Notes under the pieces: model-generated | The model's database searches: none | What the model was told of the DNA's origin: nothing | The model's input: only the letters and a program-made list of their open reading frames with translations | Source: Phoronis australis | Lineage: Eukaryota; Phoronida; Phoronidae | Length of the DNA: 64,000 nucleotides | Assembly (NCBI GenBank): GCA_002633005.1 | Contig: NMRA01000006.1 | Coordinates: forward strand, 18,485-82,484 | Direction: 5' to 3' | Shown: piece after piece, positions 11,881-23,442 of the stretch | Position numbering within the stretch: the stretch's first letter is position 1 | How the letters are laid out: the number at the start of each line of letters is the position of its first letter | Made by a program: the position numbers and the translations under genes

Positions 11881-14167
11881 TACCCTGTCAAGCGTTTGTA
11901 TTTTCAGTTAATCCAACAGCTCCATCACTGTCTTTGACTAAGGCGTTATTTTGTTGTTCCGCTTGGTCAATTGCAATATTCCCAGTCAATACAACGCCGT
12001 AGTCATTTTGTAAACGCTGCTTTTTACAGTCTTCGCCCACACTTGTTTTTTGTTTGTGTTTCGCCGAACTGCATCTTTTTGCGTTTTTAAAATTCCTCAC
12101 GGGTCTCCTATCACGTGCCCATGATGATGGGATAGTGAATGAATTGTTGCACCGAAGAGTTCTTACTCGATCCGGAGATTTTATTTTCACGGTATTAACC
12201 CTTTCAGTAAACACGCGAATTACACGGAACTTTATGTCCTAAGCCCACGGACTTGGAAGGCTCTAACTTCGAAATCATATGGTTACGATTTCCACGAACT
12301 TAGACAATGACATCAAACACGGAATGACCATTGTTAAGGCTACTACCAATTTTAGCTTTGCGCATTCATGCATCGGTGACGGTAAAATTTGCTCTAGTAG
12401 TTACAGTAGTTACGTGGTGAGGAGGTATTTGTGTTTATACGCGGCATCTGTGCGTGAATCTTTAGTAAAGCGAATGCGATGTCGAAAGAAATGAAAGAAA
12501 ATACACCAAGGTACACTTTTTGAGAAGCAAAACGTCTGGTGATGTTTATAGCGCATGATTTGACCTCCTTAGGTAGTAACTGACGCTGAATGACATCTGG
12601 CAACTAAGGCTCCAAAATAAAAATATCATGCTTGTATTGCCCCCCCCCCCCTTCTTCCCGAGTTCTGCACCTTCCAATGAGTGACCACGCCAGGTTTGGT
12701 TCAGTTTCAGTTCTAAAGTCGCAGAATCATTCTTCTGTGGTCAGCTGTAACGAAACCTACAATTTTTTGGGACGGTGCTTACTCTTAAAAAAACTTCCAG
12801 CATCAGAGCTCTTTGTCAGAAATGCCAAGCACATGCAGCGTTGTAAGACAGAGACGTTTTCGTTTCCCTATGTCCACAGAGGTGCTTTGAGCAGCGTGTA
12901 GAAAGGTTCATTTCGCTTCTCTACACGACTATAGCAAACACGGTGTTTTGAAAAAGTCCATTTTTGAGGGCATTTTCAAAAATTAACATGTTTAGTTGAT
13001 GCATTCATTCAGTGCCACGTAATGCATCAAATGAAGGTGAGAGTTGCCGGTTCCGTACCAGTTATCATCGTCATACCACGTCATTTCCCGCCAAACTACG
13101 GCCAGTCAATGAATGTATATTGTGTTTATTGAAATACCTTTAGGCAATCATTAGTTTTAGAAGAATTATTAAAGTTTGACTTGTGGCAACATTGCGTAGC
13201 GTTTAAAGACGCATGTTCATATTGACGTCATTCAGCATTTAATTCAAAAATCCAACAGCGCCAACACCACGGATATTTGTCAATTTTGATATGTGTAACC
13301 CTTCTCTTGTTGCAACAACTAACTACACATGGTTTCTAGAACGTTCTAAAGTTTCAATTTACGTTTATCAATTATAACAGACGAAACGAGATGTAATTAC
13401 AGAAATTTATAAGCAGTAATAGAATCATGGCGGCAGGACGGGATTAAACTGGAATCCTCTGGTACAACACTTCGGGGCGGCAGGTGGCACCAGTGGATTA
13501 TTAATTAAAATGCGTTTTAATTGCCTGACTTGCTTGAATGAATCTATGTAATATTTCTGATGCTAAAATGTTTAGTGCCGATCATCATGAATTGGGTCGC
13601 CTCTCCCTCTTCTCCGGAGAGGGTTCCGCACGAGACAAATCTTCCATCCTAGCTACACGTAGGCCTAAGCCCCTTAGGATGTTCACAGACGTCCGTGCCC
13701 TGACTGTTGCATACTTCTGTATGCATTATACATTGCTCCTTGCTAGTTCAAAGGCTTAGTTTTGCCCCTTATATTTACCGTCAATCTTAATGAACTTGTA
13801 CTGGACGTAAAAGTTCGTCTTCTTCACTGTCTTAATCATATTTTCTGAACTTAGAATACATGTAAGTAATGCTTGTGTAAAAATCTTGCACCTCCATTTT
13901 GGTTGGTATGAATTCTGATGAAACTGATCATCGTTCACATATACCATTCTGATCATCGTTTACGGATCGTTTTTGGTCCGTGAATTTAATCGTATAAATT
14001 AGCCTACTAGGGCTGATGAATAAACTTAGATCTTATATTACACCTTTCGTTAATATTAATTCTTATAAACATCTTATAACATGCCATACCATTCTTAGAA
14101 ATAGTCGAAATTAATCTATTTTAAAGAATCATTTGTAATAAATTTTATCAACCATAATTGATTGTCT
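11881..14167. other. Gene-free stretch; possible 5' part of the adjacent pseudogene
   Basis: A minus-strand frame at 12214-11888 lies upstream of the 10212-11880 pseudogene and may be its N-terminal part, but I recognise no motif in it. A poly-C run occurs at about 12641-12651. The remainder shows only short frames. Confidence 0.4.
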
Positions 14168-14275
14168 ACACCTGTCGTGCACGCGCAGACATAGTGCCTG
14201 TGTACACCTGTCGTGCACGCGCAGATATAGCGCCTGTGTACACTTGTCCTGCACGCGCAGATATACATGTATATA
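14168..14275. repeat. Three-unit 36-bp tandem repeat
   Basis: Three head-to-tail units of 36 bp at 14168, 14204 and 14240, built around 'acacctgtcgtgcacgcgca' followed by 'gatatagcgcctgtgt'. Units 1 and 2 are almost identical and unit 3 diverges at its end. Because 36 is divisible by three, the minus strand reads as a 12-residue repeat (LRVHDRCTQA-like), but there is no evidence that it is a gene. Confidence 0.85.
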
Positions 14276-15499
14276 GAGGGACAAAGGGACATTTCCCCGG
14301 AACTGATCCACCGAGAGAGCGTACCATCTGAAATGGGACACCTTAAGATGAAAGGCTAAAGATCGTTAAGCTTGGAAAAACGTGACAGTTCATTTCACCC
14401 TCGTGTGGCCCCAAAACGATGCAGGGAGTGACCTCCTCCACCATGAAAGCACGATTTCACAAAAAACACAGGAAAATAGAGGTAATCGATTCCAACATTG
14501 GCCCTTTCACCGAAGGCGGCCCCGTTAGAATTTCTTAATAAAAACACAAAAAGATGGCCACTTGCATGTCGTCAATGGCCTCCTTCAAAGGCGAGGCCCC
14601 TAAACATGAAAATATCTATATTTTCAAATATCAGGAAATGCGCAGTAGTTGATGTTATCTGTTAGGTCATCAATTTTTCTCAAGTGATATACAGTTTCGA
14701 GAAAAAAAATAAAGTGTAAGATATCTCCGTTATCCCTTACCAGAGAGGGGCCTCTAGAAAAATATAGTTTTGCATTCGCAAAATTGACAGATTGAATCTA
14801 AACATCCATTAAATTAGTACGCTCTGCAAAAGCTTCGCTTTACAAATTCTCTCTTGCGTTTAGACGATCTGTGCTGCAAAAGCTAAGACCCTAACGACAG
14901 TGTCCTGGCCAGGTTTCTCAAAAGGTAAACCATGCACTGATGCAGATTTGTTAAATATTCTCTTGAAAATTCTCTTTTATCCGTTTTTCGCAGTCTTTAT
15001 TTTCTCGACTGTCCCTGGCACCACGCCTATGTGGGTTGTCACGGTTTAACGCAGACGCCTGAAAATTTTTACGGGGGCCCGTGCCCCTCGCTTCCCCCCC
15101 TTCCCCCGCTTCCTACGGCCCTGGAACTGTATGCAAATTAACTGACACATTTCAAATTCCCTGGTTGTTGATACTTTTTATGCATATTATATGAAAAGTT
15201 TCACATATAGAGTGCGAAATTATGTTTCCACCACATCATTTTACTTTTAATTTTACCACGCCGTCAGCAATTCAACATAAGTTTACGTTGGTGCAGTTTC
15301 ACGCATTTCGTATTTGTAGGTTGATTCGATTTTATCACCTTTCAATAGGTGAACAAAAGTTGATAAACCGATGTCAAGACCGGAGAGGCCAATGGTGAAC
15401 GAACAGAAAACAGTTAAATGTTTGTTTGGCCAAAGCTCACCCGCTAAGTCATAAAATGGTAATTGCCGACGGAGGACACGCATAATCCGAATTGGTCGT
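14276..15499. other. No recognisable feature
   Basis: Mixed composition, with a purine-rich stretch near 14400-14760 and C-rich patches near 15075-15110. No gene, RNA or element boundary is supported. Confidence 0.45.
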
Positions 15500-15655
15500 C
15501 TATTCTAGGCGACCACTTTGCCGACCCAAGTGCCGACCGCAGAGGCGACTCAGCAGACGGCTCCTAGCAGACCATTGTTGGTCGGCTGCTGGTCGGCTAG
15601 ACGGCCGGTCGTCGACCGGTCGTCGACCAATTTCCGACCGGTCGGACAAAAATTC
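15500..15655. repeat. GGTCG/CGACC-rich low-complexity palindromic tract
   Basis: Dense alternation of GGTCG and CGACC words, such as 'ggtcgtcgaccggtcgtcga' near 15605 followed by 'gaccggtcgg'. The tract can form many alternative hairpins. It is bounded by A/T-rich sequence to the right. No coding interpretation. Confidence 0.7.
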
Positions 15656-16197
15656 GTGATGTGTGCTGTAAAACCTGACTTTTTTATTTCATTCTACAGA
15701 AAACCATAAATGACCTAAATTACTTTAATTGGTTTAGTTTATGAGACAATCAAGTCCAAACTAAAATATAAACACATTAATTAACAAAGTAACCTTCAGC
15801 TATGATCAAATTAAAAATGATGATAAAAGTTTCAGTAATTGTTCTTTGAAAATTTAGGAAGATGTCCGATTTCCTTTTATTTTCGGAGTCAATTTATTAC
15901 ATAATTAACCATAAATATTGTAACAAAAACATTTAAAAATGAATTTCTGTTAAAGGTAAAACATTTTAGAGTTGATTTAATGCATATTCATACTAGTTTG
16001 ACAGTTTTTCTCAGCCAGAGAAAACAATTAGACTTATTTTTCATTGAAAACGTATATGCTATATTAATTAGGATAATTACCATCGTAAGTGTCAGGAAAA
16101 TTACTTTTTTACTTTTAACTTATTTGTACAAGTTATTAACATTAATTTTAAATCAAAATAAAGCCTCCTGCTTATCACCTGAAACAGTAATGAAACA
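15656..16197. other. A/T-rich gene-free stretch before the gap
   Basis: Strongly A/T-rich unique sequence running into the assembly gap. No feature is recognised. Confidence 0.5.
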
Positions 16198-16370
16198 NNN
16201 NNNNNNNNNNNNNNNNNNNNNNNNNNNNNNNNNNNNNNNNNNNNNNNNNNNNNNNNNNNNNNNNNNNNNNNNNNNNNNNNNNNNNNNNNNNNNNNNNNNN
16301 NNNNNNNNNNNNNNNNNNNNNNNNNNNNNNNNNNNNNNNNNNNNNNNNNNNNNNNNNNNNNNNNNNNNNN
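16198..16370. other. Assembly gap (N run)
   Basis: 173 undetermined bases. Open frames crossing it are artefacts. Confidence 1.
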
Positions 16371-17939
16371 GCTTCACAAAGGCTCTAAAGCAAATTAAGG
16401 TAAGCAAAGTTTGCCATGCGGTGACTGAAAGAAAAAAACGCATAATTTTAAATCAGCATCTAAAAACTTGCCGACTTAATATCCAAAAAAGCCAAGACCA
16501 GAACCAGCATTGGCGAATGGAATAATTTTACAACACGATTTTTAAATCATTTTTTGTTTTTCTTCTGCGTACTTTGACCGGTGTACTCGGAGAAACGATG
16601 AGTCTTTATATTTATATTTATCTAAAACGTGGAAATGCAACGAGGCAAAACTGGATAGGTGATTATGTTGTCAACAACTTAGCGTTTCGCTTTTTTGACA
16701 ATATCTACTGTATATCTTGTTTTCAATTCGAACTTTCCTTGATAGCATTGAATATGTTCACCGGTGTAGGGGCATTCATGCGTTTTATTCAAATATTCCG
16801 TTTATTGGCTTTTCTGTAATCCTACTTCACCTCATGTTGATAGTATTTGTCAAATTCTGCAATTTACTAGGATCAATTCTTACGGTTTTCACATCAGTCT
16901 TCAGTATGTTAGATATACCTAATTTTGACGCTTTTGGCAGAAGTATTTATTTTACTTTTCTCATTATCTGAACATGAACCAGGATGTTGCAGCCACCGGC
17001 AGCAATGAAGACGTGGTTGATGTATTTCATGTTTTATTCGTCGTTATTGCAGCTGAATTTTCAAGGGAAAATTCAATGTGAATGTGGTGTGATAAACAGG
17101 AGTGTAATAATTAAGATATTCCGCGTAAAGTCAGATTGTCACATTAATACCCGCGATGATCCTCGAGGACGCCTTCCCTAGACCCAAGAAATTACTCAAA
17201 CACTTAGAGGCGAGAAATCTTCGTTTATGGAACGAAAACAGTATATTAAGTCACATCATTTAACTTTCATTTTGGGTAGTATTACTTTTTGGCGATGCAG
17301 TTAGGCTTACGGAAATCAGCCTCGGTGTATCGCAGTCTTAAAACAGTTGCAAAATCATTAGTGTTTTGTATGGAAAGAGGGCGATAACAGCCGATCTTGC
17401 GGATGGAGTAAGTTTACAATCGGTTTCGCCACACAGCGCTACCTACTTCTTGATCTGCCAATGATAGAGGTGTACAGATAATGCGTTCATTCTATATCAC
17501 GACGCATTCAAATATATTCAAATAAACAACCGTGCATTTCATTTTTTCCGCGGAACAATGGTTTAATCACTGACATAATGTCCCTAAAGATGGGGCTGCA
17601 ACGTCTTCAACAGAAACGACGAAAAAGCTAACGTGACAGCTTGGTGCTCTTTACTTTCCTTTCGCCCCAAAAAGAAGGCGGTGACATACAATTTTGTAAT
17701 TTTGCCCTGCTCAAATGTTCATGCTGTCTTTTAAGGATACTGTTTCCGCTTTATTTTGGTTATAAACTTCATCAGACCTTTCTTAACGCAAGTTGATTCA
17801 GGAGGACCGTTTGTCCAAGTAATGCTGATTCAACACAACTATAAATGTTTTCATCTCAACTGAATTTGTTAGCAATGTTTAGTATAAATTTTATTTGTGA
17901 TGATACACCACCACCTAAGATGGCCGCCGTAGTGATAGC
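16371..17939. repeat. Large direct duplication, copy 2 (partner at 7780-9479)
   Basis: Near-identical to 7780-9479 apart from a 14-bp insertion near 17063, an internal deletion near 17435 and scattered substitutions (for example 'attaagatattccgcg' against 'atcaagatattctgcg'). The differences look like real divergence rather than one sequence placed twice. It starts exactly at the gap edge, so the left part of the duplicate may be missing. Confidence 0.9.
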
Positions 17940-20249
17940 TGACTCATGCGTTATAGGTACTCGCTCAACTGCGGCCATATACATGTATAATGAAGTTTCT
18001 GTAGATAGCAAGCACACTTTAACACAGAGCACAATAATAAACTCGAGGTGGTTTATAACACGGACAGTAACAAAATGGTCAAGCTGGTGATGTTACAGAT
18101 ACAAAACGCTCAATAAAGACCCACCTGCGCAAGTTGTAACGTGTCAGTCCATCCACTAATTTGCTAACCAGATTTTCTGATGATAATAAACAGCGTTACT
18201 TGAGTTCCCCATCTAGCTTTTTGAGTGTGTATTTCAATTCCCCATTAAATTATTGGGATTGTTCCAGACTATAATATTTCATAACGCGATAATTTCGACA
18301 TCTATCGCCCTCTGTTGCTAATGTTGCACTACTTCGGACTGAAACGAGGCTAACAGGGTGTGGTGGTCGACCATGCGTCGGATGAGCAGTTGTCAGAATA
18401 AATATTGATTAAGTAATTAGTAAGAATAGAACCATTTTAAGTAGCCCAAAATTTGTGCATATTTACTTTTAAATCATGGGGTCAGACTTGTTGACATGTA
18501 CTTTAACGTCAAAATCTTATTTTAAATGGTGTTTACAACTTTGGGTTCTGGGGTCAAAGTACTCTAGAGATTATAGAAAATTCTGAGAACAATTAAACTG
18601 TAACAGCAAATGATATGATTGGATATGATTATATTTTTTTATTAACCAATCACTAAATAAGCAGAATATTATAATATGAGCTTAAGTCAACAACATATTC
18701 AGATGCGCTATAGTATTTGAAGCATAAAGACTTGCTACAGTGTACAGAGGAAATTGTACGACAGAGCCATCTCGTGGAAGATTCTAGAAAAGATCTTGGC
18801 AAGGGCAAGGGTTAACGAACAGGCAGTTAACTAAGAGCTTGTCACTTGCATCGTGGGTAGTAAGATACTACCTGAAGTGTTGCGTCATCAGCCAGAGACT
18901 GTGACCAGCAAGAAAAATCGCGGGTAGAAGAAATTGCCTGCAAGTGTTGCATCACCTGAGACGGTGACCAGCAAGTACACTGTCGCTATACAGAAGATTT
19001 ATCAACAAGAAAGTCATCCAACAAGTGGAGAGTCATAGTTTGGATAGCAGATAAGACATTTGATTATTTTGGTTGATTGATTGACATAATTTTTAAAGAG
19101 GGCGCTAGCGTACATGTAGTTACTCTTCTTTGTAGTTGATTTCTTAATTAACAACAAGTTTCACTTGTCTAATTAGGGGTTATCATATAATAATTTAATT
19201 ACTGGATTTAATTATTCACTCTCCATCTACGCACAATCTCAAAGCATAGCTACCTTTTAAACAAACCCACCGTCAATCGTCTGACAACTGTGTTGGTGCA
19301 TTCTTCTTCTGCAACTGCTGGAAACTAATGTAATTGATTGATGGATGACTTGGCATTCAGAAAGTGACGTATTAGTACTAAATGTCATGTGACTACACTC
19401 GCCTTGCCTCATTGCAATTTCAGCCTCGAACAACAGAAATTAAAACGGTCTTGATGCATGATTACTATTTAAATATATGAGGTCCTCCATTATAAGTATT
19501 CCACGTGATTGACAAAAATAGCACTCTAACGCTCTACTAATCACATGTAGGCCCTATTCGGAAGTTGTGAATGCTCGTTTTAAACGTCTCATTTACCCTT
19601 TCATCAGACCCCCTATCCACCTTCTCATAAAATTCCACATCAGAACACGGTATAAATATACCTCAAGGACGCGTTTTGTGAAAATTTCATTTGTAAACGC
19701 CTCCCCACCGAGCGAGTGGGAGCACGCTCCGGTAACACTGTGGTGGTGCTGATTCTATTACAAAAAGTCCCTTTCGAAAAATTCTCATTGTGAAGAGATG
19801 AGATGTACCTCCACCAAACTATGGGGAGGATAAAGTTAAAAAACGAATGAAATAAAGTTTTCTAGTTTATATGTCCATCCTCAACATCTCAGGTATTTTC
19901 GTAGCCTCAACTTTCCTCTTCACATGTGTGTACTTCAACCATACGGTCGACCATTTTGCAGTTTTGAAGACACGTGAATTGCTGTATGACTCAAGTACGC
20001 TCATGTGCGTTCAATTTCGAGGGGAATTTGAGCCTAGGAATGGTTGTGGGCTGCGTCATTTATTTTGCACGGTCTCGTGCCGCCATCTATCGATCGGGCA
20101 TAACAAAACATTGTACTTATAAATAGACACTACCTTGAGCAATCCACTGTTGTTATTAGGTTACAATACAAAACAAAACATTGTGCAAGTCTTTAATTTG
20201 CAAATAACTGAGGAAGGCAATACGTATATATGTGTATTAAAAGGATACC
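17940..20249. other. Gene-free stretch
   Basis: No protein match. Near 18860-18990 a short unit (a 'tgttgc[g/a]tca' block followed by 'gtgaccagcaag') is present twice. The rest is A/T-rich unique sequence. Confidence 0.45.
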
Positions 20250-20480
20250 AAACCCGGTTTTGGCCTATTAATAGATATTAAATAGGACTTTCCCACCCAG
20301 TTCTCTGATAGTAAATAATGCTCTGTGACCTTCGACAACCAACAAAAGTTTGGAGGAAAATTTGAAAATTCCTTTGGTGAACGGGCAAGCGTGACCTATG
20401 CTTTTAGCGAATTACAAAACCACTGCAGGAAAAGACCACCCACCAAGGACCGTTAAGTCCATTCTGTGAGATAGGGAGTG
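20250..20480. repeat. Dispersed repeat, copy 1 (partner 41505-41742)
   Basis: Shares with 41505-41742, in the same orientation, the series 'gactttccc', 'ctctga', 'gacaacc', 'aaaagttt', 'aagcgtgacctac/tg', 'ttttagc' and 'caccaaggacc'. It is a moderately diverged interspersed repeat with no coding content. Confidence 0.7.
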
Positions 20481-20843
20481 TGAGTTTTTAGATGATTTCT
20501 GCCTTTAACGTGGAAGATTGACGTCATATTGATGTATCAGCAGGGGACAGAACGAGGATTGGTGGTAATCATCAAAACAGGATGTGCCCTTTTAATAACT
20601 TATGAATTGAAGGTTTCAACCGCTCCATAGACGCCTGTCGAAACAGCGCGCAGTAAACAATTTCAGTATTGCAAACACGGCGAAACGTTTTTATCATTCT
20701 GTTGATTGGTAAAACGAAAAAATACGGATACCTGAGTGAATTTGTGACCCAAGTCGAAGACCATGCCTGCCAATCGAATCCACATACATTGGGGACACTT
20801 GACTGAGGTGTGACCACGAATTACAAGTATGGTATCCCTGTTG
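20481..20843. other. No recognisable feature
   Basis: Only short overlapping frames. Nothing is supported. Confidence 0.45.
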
Positions 20844-21128
20844 TAGGCCAAATGCGACATAAGTCCTATTTATTCCAGTAATAGTTCTTAGCCAATCAGA
20901 AGCCAAGAATAATTATTTTGATAAATATTTATCGCTGGAAAAATATTTATTACTGGAATAAATATTTTTACTGTAATTATTCCTGATATCTGATTGTTTG
21001 ACTTATTACAGTAATAAATATATTTTTACATTGATTATTCCTGGCTTCTGATTGGCTATAGATTTATTACTGGAATAAATCGGGAATTATTACTGTATAG
21101 TAAATAGGACTTAGGTCTCATTTGGCCT
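20844..21128. mobile_element. Fold-back (palindromic) MITE, about 285 bp
   Basis: The two halves are inverted copies. The left arm runs from AGGCCAAATGCGACATAAGT through 'cctatttattccagtaata' and 'agccaatcagaagcca' to 'gaataatta'. The right arm gives the same series when reverse-complemented (AAGGCCAAATGAGACCTAAG, 'cctattta', 'attccagtaata', 'agccaatcagaagcca', 'gaataatta'). The right arm has a short extra block. The middle is A/T-rich with TTATTACTGGAATAAATA-type modules. It has no internal gene, as expected for a fold-back element. Confidence 0.85.
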
Positions 21129-23139
21129 TGTGGTATAATGAAATACGATGTGGCCGTCAGGTGGCGCCTGTTGTAATAAAACAACATACGAGTACCCTTG
21201 AAGTGACTGTGGTAATATATTTAACCAGTTTGCAGCGTTGTGATTACAAACAGAATCAGTTACAGACATAATGATTACTACAAGCAAACAGACTGATGAC
21301 TGTAAGACTGAGGAGATACCTCGATTCTAGCCACTACCAGGCCCCATGCCCTACAGTTATTTGGAGATCGGCCCGCTGACCAACTACTAGTCAGGCTGAG
21401 ACGAAAGCCTCACTGCCGTACTGAAAGTTTTATACTTCTCTCCCGGGAAGAGAGTCAAATCGTCTTGTCTCCTCAGCGGTAAGGTCTGCTGGTAGTCTCG
21501 TCTGGTTTCAGCGGTCTGAGGGCCGGCCGGGCGCGGTGGCCTTCGGTCTGACTCTGCCGCGAGAGCCAAGCCTTATATACTATTCTAATGATAACCATGC
21601 GTTGTTTCCAGTCGTGACGATCAAAGCCCACGCACGATACTTGTATAATATTAGCTAATAATTGGGCAGTTCTTGCATAATGCTTGTGAATTCAGCATAG
21701 GACTTGTGATAAGCTCTGCCAGGGCAGAGATACGACTATATACGCTAAATTTGAAAGGCCTCGATTAGAACAGTTTGGAGGGCATAACCGCATTGTAGGC
21801 CTACTACTGCGATACACGCCAACATGAGAAAAAGATCAGTCAAATTCGAATCAAGTATCCTGCCCAATCGATATCCCGCATCGGAACTGTGCACTAGTCC
21901 ACTAACTCACCACACTTCGTAATTAAAGCAGTAGAGGATAACATGTGCATGATCCTAGCTTTTTTAAAGAGGCAAGGAACGCGAAAGCTTGTCAAAAATA
22001 TCTTTCAAACAGTTTCCTACCAAAGCACCGTCTCGCAACGTTTAGTACAAAGTAATTTACTTAGGATTTCTAAGCGTATAGGATAAATACTTCGGTCGAG
22101 GTCGATACGTGGAATAACTTCACGTACGTCAATCGAGGTACGTTTTTTGTATATATTGTCTTGAGAATTATCTAGAAATACATGTAGTTAGCATCCCACA
22201 TGTTTTCATCCAGCCTCTGACTCGATTGCGATGTTCAAATCATTTGTTACTAGTGGAAAGAGATCGCCACACAAATATTCCCTGTGAAAACAGGTTGTGT
22301 GAGTTATTCGGGGTGTGTAGAGGACGAATATCACGTTGTGTTAGTTAGCAGTGCGTACTAAGACCTTCGGGTCGAGTACTTAAGTAATCGTTTTTGTCAT
22401 TCTCAAACGACATCTAACTTTGTATCTCTCATGAGAACTCCGGATATTTTACTTATAAAATTCATCGATCATGCTCTGAAGCGTAACAATTTATTATCCA
22501 GTTTGAAACGTGGCACCTGTCAATGTTCTGTCTTGTACATGATATACTTTGGGCCTATGGCCATTTGTATATATTTCAATAAATCACATTAAAAATTAAA
22601 GGTATTTATTTATTTGGTATGCAGGTTGCATTCTGTTTCAGTGACAGAGAACCATTTTCAATATGGCAATTTATTCTGTTGATCGCATTCCAGGTCTCTT
22701 TAATCGAAAGAGAAAATATGCCATTGATTTTTGTATAGGCCGAAATGCCATTATAGGAGAAGACAACATTTTTCATGTTATTTTTAGTAAAATTGCGGTT
22801 CGATGATTATTCAGATAATAACGGCTTCCCGTAATTTTATTAATTAGTCATGCCTTACTCCGGAAGTGACAGTTTGGTTATCACCCTATTTACACTTTTG
22901 TATATAATAAAAATTAAGCTTTAAGGACGCGTGAAATGTTTAGTGTACCTGTAATGTGGAAAGTTCAGGGATGGGCTCATAATGAACTTAACTAATTAAG
23001 TTTCGCTGGCGATCAAAATCTACCACTGTTTAGGAACTTCAAGTTTAAAATTTAGATAAAAACTTATCAACCCGTTCCCGGTAAGAAAAAAACAAGTGGG
23101 CAGAAGCATTAAAACTTAAATAACGAAAACCAATACGAA
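21129..23139. other. Gene-free stretch with a weak LTR-like segment on the minus strand
   Basis: On the minus strand a TATATAAGG box (21571-21579) is followed by a G/C-rich transcribed-like region and then 'attacaaca' and GGCGCCACC (21161-21170). That order recalls U3-R-U5 and a primer-binding site of an LTR element, but the primer-site match is imperfect and no internal genes are present. The rest is unrecognised. Confidence 0.3.
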
Positions 23140-23442
23140 GCATATCATTCTTTTGGGAAGTGACCCTTTGTGAAGATAAACACAAAATAACCTTTTAGTC
23201 ATTTTGTAACGTTTATAATGTACCAAGTAAAAACTAATCTCCAGAGTAGCAGGCTGTAAGTCTGCAAATGTCAGAGAAAACCAAATTGGGGGTACTAACA
23301 ACAACCATTGTTGAGACGGTAATGCTAGCTATCACCTTTCCACTTGATTATCTAAGATCTAAATCAATACACAGAGGCGTGCTGAATAGGCATCGTAAGA
23401 GTTGTCTGGGGTTAAGGGAATCTGAGCGGTAACCAGTGTAAG
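23140..23442 (-). repeat. Dispersed repeat, inverted partner of 31053-31345
   Basis: Reverse-complement similarity to 31053-31345 over about 300 bp, including 'gggaagtgaccctttgtg', 'gtctgcaaatg[t/c]cagagaaaa', 'gctagctatcacctttccac' and 'gcgtgctgaatagg'. Interspersed repeat of unknown class with no coding content. Confidence 0.75.

Noticed and set aside
12641-12651. Poly-C run, and a similar run at 60282-60292
   Set aside because: Simple homopolymers. The second one carries an N and is probably a sequencing problem.
15980-16525. 181-codon frame across the 16198-16370 gap
   Set aside because: It is built by reading through Ns. The flanks are A/T-rich unique sequence and the duplicated segment.
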